A DNA stretch of 64,000 nucleotides from Anaeramoeba flamelloides (taxonomy: Eukaryota > Metamonada > Anaeramoebidae), in assembly GCA_027625915.1 (NCBI GenBank), contig JANTQA010000072.1, positions 3,782,001 to 3,846,000 of the forward strand, read 5' to 3'. Both the position numbers and the translations under genes were made by a program. A model generated the notes under the pieces. The model was given only the letters and a program-made list of their open reading frames with translations, had not been told where the DNA came from and did not search any database. Shown piece by piece: positions 10,619-21,700 of this stretch; position 1 is the stretch's first letter; each line of letters begins with the position of its first letter.

Positions 10619-13600
10619 GATTAACATTCTTAACATTATTATTATTATTAGTGTTGTTGTTGATAGTAGTAGTATTATTACGAATTCTCTGAAAATAATT
10701 ATTTTTTCTGAGACAAATTTCATTTGAGACTAAGGTATAAAATTCATTTGTTGGGCCTGTACCTGTACCAACTTCATTATAATATTGTACTTCTAAAACA
10801 GATCTTGATTTAATATGTGGCATTTTCATGATGATCATTGATTGAGGAATAATATTTTCACGAGAAATTCTTACTTTAAATCTAGGTATTCGAGGTAAGC
10901 TAACATTTCTAAATGTTTCAATATGTCTATTTACTTTTGGTTCAATTTCCTTGATTGCTCTACCAATACCTAAAGTGGTTTTATTAAAATAATTTTGTCT
11001 TGTTTGGTAATCAAACAAAAAATTGAAATCACTTTTAATTAATTCATTTATCCAATCTGGTGTTAATTGAATTAATGTAGGCCCGATTAATTCCAGCTGC
11101 GAGTTGATTTTAGAACATAAAATAGTTGAATGGAAATATTTTGGTAAAATTTTTGATTCAATTACATTCATTTTGTATAAAATTTTTAATAATTTTAAAA
11201 TATTGATTAATAAATTATTATTATTATTATTGTTGTTGTTGTTGTTTTTATTATCATTATTTTGGCTATCTGTATTGGTATTGTTATTAATATTGTTTTT
11301 ATTCGTATTTTGAACTATTTGGATATTGTTTTGATTAATATTGCTTATGTTAATATTGGAATTGTTTATATTAGGATTATTAGAATCATTTTTAGAATTT
11401 TCTTTGATTAAATTAAATAATTTAATTTCAGTTTCAATTTCTTTTTCATTTTCAAAAATCTCTTGATATAATTTATTAATTCTATTTAATAAAATCTTAA
11501 ATTTAAAATCTTTTTTAATTAATTCAAAATTTTTGTAATTATTTCCATACAGATTCATAATATTAATTTCTTCCTTTTTAATTTTTCTATAAGTTAAGTC
11601 AACATTTGATATAATTCTCCGCTGTATTCTAGAATTGTAATGAATTCTTTGAACTTCTTTATATGAATTTGAATTATATAATAGTTGTTGGTTATTCAAA
11701 TAAAAAATTAAAGAATGATCAATTTCTTGTGTTTCAATTATTTGATTAAAATTTTTATTTATTTTAATTTCATTTACTTTTTCAGAAAATCCAGAAGTAT
11801 TAAAATCTCGATTATAACTACCTTCTGTATTTAGAAAAAATTTTTGATTTCCTGGCAATTCTGGCTCATTAATTTGTCTTACATTTTCCCAAACAAATCT
11901 TTCCATCGATTCCATAGATAAATTAAAATTTAATCCAATGGTATTTGAATTGTATGGTTTTAAATTTTTTTCATCTTTATCCACAACAAAATACGCGTTA
12001 ATGGGATTGGCTAAAAAGCTTAACGGGTCTGGATATAATGTACCTATTTTGTCATCTCGAATCGGGAAATTTTCAATTGTTTCTAAATATCGTAATAATA
12101 ATTCTACTAAATTTTGAACAGGCCTAATTTGATTTTTTTCATCAATGAAAAGATTTTGTTCAAAAAATATTTTATTAAAAGCTCTGAAATTTTTTTTATT
12201 TTTTAAAAATTTTAAGAGTTTATTCACAAAGTTTGTTTTTTCTATTTCGTAAACGGTTAATTGTTTATTTGCAAAAAAAGTTTTTAATTTTTTCAGATTT
12301 ATCTCCTTTTCATTTTCGTTTTCCTTTTTGTTTTCATTTTCGTTTTCATTTTTTTTTCCCTTTTCTTTTTTATTTTCATTTTCTTTTCCCTTTTCGTTTA
12401 CAAGTATATTTTCCTCTTTTTTGATCTGAATATCTTTTTCTTTGTTGTTTAAATTAATTGATTCTTCTTTTTCAAGATTTATTTGGGTTTCTTTATTTTG
12501 TTTCAAAATTTTTTTCTTTTGAATTAATCTAAATAGTTTATTTAATTTTAATACGTTCTCTGATTTATATGCCTTTATAATTCTTTTGTTTTCAAAAAAT
12601 ATCTCAATAAAATCTTTACTTTTTTCTTGCATTATTTCAAATAATGTTTTTTCTTTGGGTGTTTCATTAGAATTAATCTGTTGTTTTATTAACAAGGGAT
12701 CATTTTTTTGATTTAAATTTATTTTTTTTTTGGTATTTTCATTTTCTTCTTTTTCTTTTTCTTTTTCTTCTAATTTTTTTTTGGTTGTTTTCTTTTCTTT
12801 TTCTTTTTCTTTTTCTTTTTTTTTTCCTTTTCCCTTTCCTTTTCCTTTGACCTTATTTTTCCCTTTATTTTGATTTAATTTTTTTTTTTGATTTTTTATA
12901 GTTCCAAGTCCTTCTTTAAATTCAGTTGATAAAAAATAAATTTTTTCAATAATTCCTTCATTTAAAAATAAAGGTGTGATAATTTCATGATATTTAATAA
13001 AAATATGACTCGATAATAAAATTGCCCAATAAATATTGATTAAATTTTCACTTTCTAATAATTTATTTATTAATAAACTAAAATTATTATTAAAAAAAAT
13101 TTTTATTAAAAAATTTGAATGTATTTCTGTTTTTGTTAAATAAATTAATTTTAGGATTATTGATAAACAAATTTTTTTAAGATTTTCTTGAATTGAATTA
13201 AAATATAATTTAATTATAGTTGGCAAAATTATTTCAATTAAGGACGAAAAATGTTCGTTGTTTTGTTTTAATAATATCCATTCATCATTTAATGTTTTTT
13301 CAAATTCTTGATCAGTTTCTATCAATGATTTTTTCATTTTTTCGATTTCTTCTTTGCTTCTAATCTTTATTTCTTTCTTTTTCTTTTTTTTAACTTGTTT
13401 TTTTTCTGCTTTTTTTTCTTTTTCTTGTTTTTTTTCTTCTTCTGGTTCATTTTCATTTTTTTTTTCAGTTTTTTTTTCTTTTTCATTTTGATTTTCTTTT
13501 TCTTTTTCATTTTGATTTTCTTTTTTTTTTTCAGTTTCTTTTTCTTTTTGGTTGTTCTTTTTTTCTTTTTTCATTTCATTTTCTTTTTCATTTTCTTTTT

Positions 13601-15437
13601 TATTTTCTTTTTTTTTTTCGTTCTTTTTTTTTTCTTCTTTTTGATCCTTCTTTTTTTCTTTTTTTATTTCCGTTTCTTTTTCTGTTTCATTTTCTTTTCC
13701 TTTTTTTTTTTCTTCTTTTTGATTCTTCTTTTCTTCTTTCTTTTCTTGTTCCTTTTTTTCTTTTTCTTTTTTAATTTCCTTTCCTTTTTCTTCTATTTGT
13801 TTTTCTTCTTCTTTTTCTTTTTCTTCTACTTCTTCTTTTTCTTTTCGAATCCCTTTATGTGTTATTTTTTTGTTTTTTTTTTCTTTCAATTTTTCTTTTT
13901 CTTTTTGTATTCCTTTATGCTTTGTTTTTTTGGTTTTTTTTTCTTTTAATATTTCATTTTCTTTTTTTTTTTTCTTTTTTCTCTTCTTCTTGTTCTTTTC
14001 TTTCTCTGTTTCAATTTCCTGTTCTTTTTTTTCCACTTGTTCTTTATGTTCTTTTTTTTTAACTTTTTCTTTTCGAATTCCTTTATGCTCTGTTTTTTTG
14101 GTTTTTTTTTCTTTTAATATTTCCTTTTCCTTCTCTTCTTTCTTTTCTTTTTCTTTTTTAATTTCCTTTTCTTTTTCTTCTACTTGTTCTTTAATTTTTC
14201 CTTTTTCTTTTCGAATTCCTTTATGATTTGTTTTTTTTTTTTTCTTTTCTTTTAATAGCTCTTCTTTTTTCTTTTTTCTTCTTGTAAAAAAAGAAATTCT
14301 TCTTTTAGGCTTTTTTTTACCCTTCTCATTTTCATTTTCTTTTTTTTTTCTTGTCCAAAAAGATCTTTTTTTTTTTTTTTCTTTGCTTTTGTGATCTTGC
14401 TGAGGAGTAAAAAATAATTGATTTAAGTGATCTTCAAGTATAATTTCGCTAGTTGAAAGATTAGGTTTATTATAAAGATTGTTATTGTTTCTGTTGAGAC
14501 TATTAAAATATGGCAATTGTTGTTGTGGTTGCTGTTGTTTTTGTGTTCGGGGTAACATGCTAGTTGGTAGTTTTGGTAAGAGACTATTAATTAAGAAAAT
14601 TGAGTCCTTAACTACCTCGTTATTCAAATTGTTACTAAATAACAACATTAAGCTCCCAATGATCCCCAATTCAAAAAGTGGAATCGAAATTGTTTTTCGA
14701 TCAAAAATTAATAAGTCAGTGATTATATTTATCAGACAGCATTGTGCAAAGGGCTTTAAATGTTCAGTGCTTGGTAGTATTGAAAGTATTACACGAAAGA
14801 ACTCATGTGTTGTTAACTCCTTAGGCAGCGTCTTTGCTGATCTCGTTAAGAAATGATTCACCAACCGAGAAAGTGCTAATGTGCCCAATTCAACAATCCT
14901 AGGGGAATCAGAACGGAAAAGTTTTAATATTGAAGGCACACACTCAAGCACCAGCTGGTTACAGTCAAGGGGGATTCGCCTTAACATGTTTGAAGCGCAC
15001 TCTGCGATTTTAATCTGCGCAGAGACACGACAAAAATCATAAATGTTTAACGCATTGTTCAGTGATCTTTGTTTCAATAACGATTCATTATTGTCATGAC
15101 TGAGTAACTCGATTAAATCGAGTGCCAATTCAGAAACTTCAATATAGTGCAAACCACTCAATTTTGAAATAATGCTTGGAGAAATGGCTAGCACCAATCT
15201 TGACGTTTGTGGTGCAGACTGAACTAAATTGTACAGGCACCGCAAAGATAAGAGACACAAATTTGGTGATTTGTTGGTATTGAGAATGCTTTCCACAATT
15301 TTAAACAGCCTTGGTAGATCAATCGCCGATGCAATGTTTTGATCAGATAAAATAATTGTTTGATTTAAAGTTTCCAAACAAGTGACCTGCGCTCCAAGGT
15401 CTGTTGATGTTTCCAGGATCTTTAAACTTTCATTCAT
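9534..15437 (-). CDS. HECT E3 ubiquitin-protein ligase, TRIP12/UFD4 type (1967 aa, single exon)
   Basis: HECT ligases accept ubiquitin from an E2 on a catalytic cysteine and pass it to substrate. Residues about 1-300 are helical armadillo-like repeats resembling the TRIP12/UFD4 N-terminus. Residues about 346-683 are an extreme Lys/Glu coiled region, about 730-870 are again helical, and further K/E/N tracts follow. The HECT domain runs from about 1525 to 1967: YYNEVGTGTGPTNEF opens the N-lobe, and the C-lobe has LPTCMTCVNFLKIPPYS with the expected catalytic Cys at 1934 and the C-terminus INEGQSSFHLS, both close to TRIP12/UFD4. A poly-Asn/Ser insertion (about 1590-1645) interrupts the N-lobe. 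No WWE domain was recognised, so it is nearer to UFD4 in layout. Coding is uninterrupted for 5.9 kb; stop is TAA. Confidence 0.95.
10505..10665 (-). repeat. Trinucleotide tract encoding poly-Asn inside the HECT N-lobe
   Basis: ATT/ACT-type triplets on the plus strand encode a run of Asn with some Ser on the minus strand. The tract stays in frame and is expected to form a disordered loop. Confidence 0.9.
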
Positions 15438-15956
15438 TGTTTTCCAAGTAAAATGTTTTCACTTTCAAAACGCAATTTGTGTTTTGTGTTGTTAAAATTT
15501 TGCAAGGAGTTTATTTTTTTGAGGTTTGATTTGAATAAAAAAAATTTTTTTTTTTTTTTTTTTTTTATTCTTGTTTTTTTGTTATTTTTTTTTTGTTTTG
15601 GAAAAAAGAAAAAAATTGTGCAAAAGATAAAAAATGACTTCATAAAATTCTTGGATCACCTTTTTTGAAAGTACACTACCTAGTTATTGATAACTAAAAT
15701 GACTTTTTTTTCTTAGATTTTGAGAAAATTTTTAATTTTGTTAAAAATTTTTACTAAAATGGGTTTTCAAAAATAAAGTTTGAAAGAGGTTTTTGTTTGT
15801 TAGGAATTTTATAAAATTCTACATTTTTGGTTTTTCCATTTTAAGGAAGAAATTGAAAATTTTAATTGTACCAAAAAAATGTCAATTCTTGAATATCAAA
15901 AAAAAAGACTTGAAAAGAACCTGGGTTCTTTTCAACAAAAAAAACAGTTATTTAGG

Positions 15957-16160
15957 GTGATGTAACACTTGTATATAAAAATAAATTAGAAATATTATGG
16001 TTAGATAAAACTACGACTTCAATTATCATTTCATTCTTGTTAATAAAGTTTATTGGCAATTTAATCAAAATTCCAGAACTTCAATTTCTTGGGGTTATTG
16101 CATTTATTGTTGTTAGTAGTACCACCTTTTTTAAAAGTCTCTATCCAAGAAAAAAGGTGT
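15957..16160 (+). repeat. About 200-bp dispersed repeat family, copy 2
   Basis: Aligns over its length with 5476-5674 and, reversed, with 32522-32716. Conserved blocks include CAATTTAATCAAAATTCCAG, ATTTATTGTTGTTAGTAG and TTTTTTAAAAGTCTCTATCC. Confidence 0.75.
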
Positions 16161-16920
16161 TTTTTTCAGGTAAGAGATTCCAAATAAATGTGTGAACAAA
16201 TTTTAGTTAAAATAAACTTTAGGATATTTAATTAGATAGACACTAACCAATAGTTTTGAAAATGTTGTACTTCTCTAATAAATTTGAAATAGATAAAAAA
16301 AATCCTTCATTATAAATATTCCTTTTACATGTGTGAACAGGATTTAAAAGATAAGAGGAAAACTTTATGATTATACTTTTTTCTTTTAAATTCTCTAAAG
16401 TCTCCCAAAAAATACCTGCCACATGCTGTAGATTGCCTATTTTTTTTTAAATTTCAGAAGTTAAAAGACAATTGAAGAATTTTTCATTTTATTTATCAAA
16501 TTATAAAAAAATAAATCTTGTTTTGCATAATTCATAGTAGTTGAGTAAATTCTAAGATTTTACTCTGTTCTCCCAAATTTATAGAAACCGTCAACCCTAT
16601 GGATAATTTATAAATTTAGTCATAAATAAGATATTATTATTTTTTATTTTAATAGTTTAATTATTTTTCTTCTTGTTCTTTTTTTAATGTGGTAATTTTG
16701 CTAAAAGTGCCCTTATCTCTCAATAAATAAATAAAGTAAAAATTTTCATTTGATGGGAAGTTGTTCAAATAAATTCATCTTCTTTTCATTATAAAATATT
16801 GTAATACTCGAGACATTTTTCAAAAAAAAAGGAACCAACCAACTACCCATCCAACAGCCCGATTACTAAAAAACTTTTAAGCAAGATATTTTCTTTTTAT
16901 TTTTTTATATTTTTTTCACT

Positions 16921-17150
16921 TTGTTGTACCCCCTCGAAATCTTGAATAATTTTTATCACGTTAAATTGGATTTCTATATTAAAATAAAGCAATTTTTGCT
17001 GGACGGATTAACCAGAGAATACAATAAGCTTTCTAATAAGGCCAGGTTTATTAAAATGATCATCGATGATGATTCGGTCATTAAAAAAAGAAAAGAAAGG
17101 CTTTGTTAAAGGAATTGAAGGAATTGAAATTCACCTCTTTCACCCCCCTT
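16921..17150 (+). pseudogene. DNA topoisomerase II fragment (gene remnant)
   Basis: One frame reads LEILNNFYHVKLDFY, then LLDGLTREYNKLSNKARFI, then a DDD-SVIKKRKERL block. This follows the eukaryotic topoisomerase II region just after the DNA-cleavage core (human counterpart: ILRDFFELRLKYY ... AKLNNQARFI ... KPKKELI). After KERLC the frame ends in TAA, but the next frame continues with KELKELKF, as the family would, so there is a frameshift. T-rich DNA without further topoisomerase motifs flanks both sides, whereas a full enzyme needs more than 1000 residues. I call it an isolated remnant; an exon of a heavily split gene is less likely because no other exon was found nearby. Confidence 0.65.
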
Positions 17151-17625
17151 TTTTTTTTTTTTTTCCAAATCCAAGTTTAAAAATAATGATTAGTTTTTTT
17201 TTTCTTTTTATTGTTGAGCAGAGGTGATTCAACAAAATTACCTTCTATTTGCCTAAAACTCTAAAATTGTATTTAGGGTTTTTTATCCTAACTGTAATGT
17301 AAGCAGGATTACAGCTCAAAGGATATCTTTTCTTTAAAAAATGAAAAGAATAAATTATTTCGGAAAAAAGACAAGAAAAAGAGAAAGAAAAGCAAGAAAT
17401 GAAAGAGTCAAAAAATAATAGAAAAAAGAAAAAACTTCAGTGAAAAGTTTTTTTTTGTGCCCCTTGAATTATATACTTGACTACATTCATAACTAAAGCA
17501 AAAAAATCAAAATTAAATTTCTTACCTAAGGTACAAACAAAGTAATTTTGTTGAATCTCGATCCTAATTTATAATAAAAAATTAAAACATATTATTTTTG
17601 AATAAGGTTTTTAGAATGTATTTTT

Positions 17626-17649
17626 CATATATATATATATATATATATA
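17626..17649. repeat. AT dinucleotide microsatellite
   Basis: Alternating A/T run of about 24 bp in intergenic DNA. Confidence 0.85.
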
Positions 17650-18750
17650 CGCATAAGTTATCAAGAATCAAATAAAAATTAAAAAGAAATATTTATATGC
17701 TTTTTCTGTTTTTGTTTTATAATCTTCTTTAATTAAAATCTTTTTAACTTTTCAATTCAGCATGAAATATTTCAAGATGTATAAAAATGTATATTCATCT
17801 TTAATCTTCTAATTCTAAATTTATCAAAATGATAACCAAATTATTTTTTTTTTGATTAAATTTATCACTTTAAAAGAGTATTTTTAGTACATAAAAAAAA
17901 ACCCTTTTTGAAAATCATTTTAAGTCTTTTTCCAAGTATGAAAAAAGGTAATCTATGTTATTGAAACAAATGAGTCAGAAATTTAGAGAATTAAAAATGG
18001 GGAATTAAAAATTGGAAACAACTCATCTAACCAAGATTTATTAATGGAAGAATTTTTCAAACAAAATAAAATGCAAGTTGAAATTTTTTCAAAAAGAAAA
18101 GAAATGAAATGAAAAACTAAAGAACAATTTTTTTTTTGAAACTGAATTGAATGACACCAATGTATTTAGCAACTATATGCCTTGTAAAACAAAAAAATTC
18201 TAAAATTATTACATTGAAAAAAAAATCGAAAAAAATAAAATTAAAACTGTTGAAAAATAATAATTTTTATTGTATGACTCAAGATCTAATTTACTTCGAA
18301 TTTCAAGTGTTTACTATTCCATTCCAAGTAACTTTTGTTTTGTCATTTAGATCCTATAATGAAAATTATTTTATTTATTTTTATTTTTTTTCCTAATTTT
18401 TTTGATAAAAAAATTGGAAAAGAAATTTCCAAAAAAGTTAAAAATAAAAAAATTCCAAACTCCGGAGTTTTTGTTTTTATCCCTTCACAAATGCTTTAAA
18501 CTTCTAAACATTAAAATATTTTTCAAAAAAATTTACGTCTTATTATAAATGTAGGCGATTTGATATATTGAACTTGAAGAGATTTAAATTAGATTTACAA
18601 AAAAAAAAAAAAAAAACAATTAATTATTAATTATTGGTTTTAAATAAATTCTAAATATAAGAAAAAAAATTAGAAAAATAATATTTTAGAATAAATTAAT
18701 ATATTTATATTATTATTTTTCATTTTTATTAATTTTTATCATTTTATTTT

Positions 18751-21700
18751 TTAATTTTCAATTTCCAATTCCAATTCATCATCATCATCATCATCATCAT
18801 CATCTTCTTCTTCATTTCCTGTAATTGTGGATATACAACCCCAATTTCCTAATAAATTAGATTTCCAAAGCTTCACAATTCCTTTATTTGATGTAGAAGC
18901 TAATACATTACCTGTTTCATTCCAACCCAATTTCCAAATACTGTCATTAATTTGAGTAAAGTATGCAATTCTTTCTTTTTCAATATTTTGATAAGAATTA
19001 TTTTTCAATTTTTCAATTTTCCATATTTCAAGTGCTTCTTCTGTAGAGATTGCAATTAAATGAAAATCCCTCCCAACAAAATTAGACCAAACAATATCAT
19101 AGACCTCTAATTCGATTCCTAAATTTAAAACGGATTCCCATTTTAAACCCTCCTCGCAAAATTTCCAAATCTTTATTGTTTGATAATAATGATAAAATAA
19201 AAGAATTAATAGTTATTTAAGTATATATTTAAAATCAGAGAAAATTAATATGATTGATTCTAGTTATTTTAATTTTTTAAATTTCATTTTATTTGATTAT
19301 TATTGATTTCAAGATTCTTAATAAAGTTAAAAAGATAAAAATAGATTAAAAACTGATAAAATATGAAAAGTAAACAACCTTTTAGATATTAAAAATTTAA
19401 AAGAATTAATGTTTGGTTTATAAAATAATTTTGACTATGTACCCTTTAAAAAGAAAAAAATAAACATAGTTCAAAAAATTTGAAAATTTTTTCAAGAATT
19501 TAAATAAACAACCAAATAACTTGCTTCGAAGCAATTATAATTAATTAACACATACTGATAAACTTAATTTCAAAAATAGGGGCAGATTTTTCATCAGAAC
19601 AAAATATGCTTAATGGTTTTTTTTTTTTGAATAATAATGTATTTTACTAAAATATTTCGAGATAATAACCAATATAGATTAATAAATAAAAATATACTGT
19701 ATAATAAATTTATTTTTTGAAAGATAACTGAAAAAAGAAAAAAATAATAATAAAAAAGTTTGCCCCTAATTTTGAAATTTGGCTTACATCGTGAACAATA
19801 CTTGAAAAGAAAAAAACATTCCAAATTAAAAATATAATTCGATAAAAAAAAAAAAAAACAATTAAAATTACAAAAAAATTATTTCGAAAATGTTGAAATG
19901 GCAATTAATCAGATTTTTTTTTAGCACAAATCAAATTTAAAATTTTTGTAAAAATAATTATGTTTCCTTCTGTTGTACAAATTGAATCTTTCTTTTCATT
20001 AATAAAATCAATTTGAATATAATATTTAAAAATAAACTTCTTGTTGTAATTAAGGTAATTAAAAAAAAAAAAAGGAGAATACATATAAATAATAAAATTA
20101 TTTTTCAAAAGTTTCATGAAAAGAATAGAAATGAGTGAATTATATGTGGAAAAAAATGGTTTGAGGGGGTTGCCTCTACCATTGATTTTGAAAATATTGA
20201 AATCGGGGTTTTATTTGAAGAAAAAAAATAAATAATCTATTGTTTTAAACCAAAAATAAAATAGTTAGATTTTGGGATTATAAAATATGAAAAAAAGCTA
20301 TTTTTTTTATTTGAATTTTTGCGGATATATGAAAGACTTTGATGATATCTATGCTTAAGCCATGATAAAGTTACAAAAATCGCGATTATTTTTATCAAAT
20401 CGTGATATTTTAGAAAATTGCGGTATTTAGTATTATCGAGATAATATAACAAAGCGCGATATTCTATAAAATCACGATAATTATTTAAAAATCGTGATCA
20501 AATACCAAAAAATGTCATGATTAAAAAGTAATTGTGATATAATAGCTGATGAGTTTTTAGGCCTAATTCAGCAATATTTTTACAATAAAATTTTTTTGAT
20601 AAAAAAACAGATTATGTGATTAAAATGTTATACTTTTTAAAAAACAACAAAAAAGATACTTGATTCAATCAAGGATCAGATCAAAGAGTTTTATTGTATT
20701 TTCTTTTGATTTGGTTGACAAACCTATCGATCCTATTAAGATCAACAACAATAATAACTAAAGATAAATAAATATTTTCTCAGTCAATAATGGCGTTATA
20801 AATTGTGTTGAATAAAAGAGCTTCAAAAAGAACCATCCATTCACACGCTTCTTTAAAGAATGTGTTCTTGGGTTAAAACATTTTCATTATTCTAGGAAAG
20901 CTGAAATGAGAGTTGGATAACTTTTCAAAAGCATTCACAACAACCTAGCTATATTATCACCAATTATTAAGTTTTTTTGGACAATCGTTTTTTTCTTCTT
21001 CTTCCATATCTTTGTATTGGACACAAAGCACAGATAGAGTTTAAGGGTTTTTGTTTGATTGATCACGATTAATAAGAATGGAAATTACTCTTTATTCTTT
21101 TTGGTTATTTAAAATTGTGAAGGTAATAATTCCATTTTCAAAAAACACACTGATTTTATATTCAAGTGTATCTTTGAAGTGGATAATTATTAGTATGATC
21201 ATAAAATCCGTTTGAGATTTTATATTTTGTTAAAAAAAAAAAAAATGAAAAGAAATAAAAAATTTTTTTTCCACAATAAACAAACTCATTCAGTTTACAA
21301 AACTTTTTTGTCTTTCAAAACTTTCAAACATTTGAAGACAATCCACAATCTTTGCAAACACTTTTGAACATTTTTAAAGGGGTGAGGTGTTGTAAAAGTC
21401 TCAAGTCTTTGTAAAATTCAAGAGATTTTTTTTAAGGTGATTTCAAAAAAATAATTTTTCATTTTTTCGCGGTAATTATTTTATCGCGATTTTATGGAAT
21501 ATCGCGGTTTTATGATTTTTCGCGATAAAGCAGGAATAATCGCGATTTTTTTAATATTATCTCGAATTAATTGTTATTATTATGATAATATATGTTATCA
21601 TCAAAATCTCTATTATTAATTGTCAAAATTGATCAAATTATATTTTTTCGTATTTTTGAAGAGCTTTTTGATTAATTAATAAATATTAAAGTTTTTAGGA

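Larger units (their letters stand above)
15438..18750. other. Intergenic region with repeat copy and topoisomerase fragment
   Basis: Lies between the 5' end of the HECT gene and the 3' end of the Seh1 gene. It contains a T-rich leader (15540-15600), the dispersed repeat at 15957-16160, the topoisomerase II fragment at 16921-17150 and an AT microsatellite at about 17626-17649. The 17930-18400 interval has broken coding-like pieces that I could not assign. Confidence 0.6.

Noticed and set aside
13395-14226. Plus-strand frames encoding poly-Phe proteins opposite the HECT gene
   Set aside because: They are the antisense of the Lys/Glu-rich tract and consist almost only of Phe, Leu and Ser.
18151-18396. 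81-codon plus-strand frame in the 18-kb intergenic region
   Set aside because: Composition follows the local AT bias, ends in aromatic runs from T tracts, and no motif was recognised.
18751-19170. Separate WD40 gene distinct from the fragment at 24 kb
   Set aside because: It begins at an acceptor, without a start, exactly at the blade where the upstream exon stops, and the two halves together match Seh1 from end to end.
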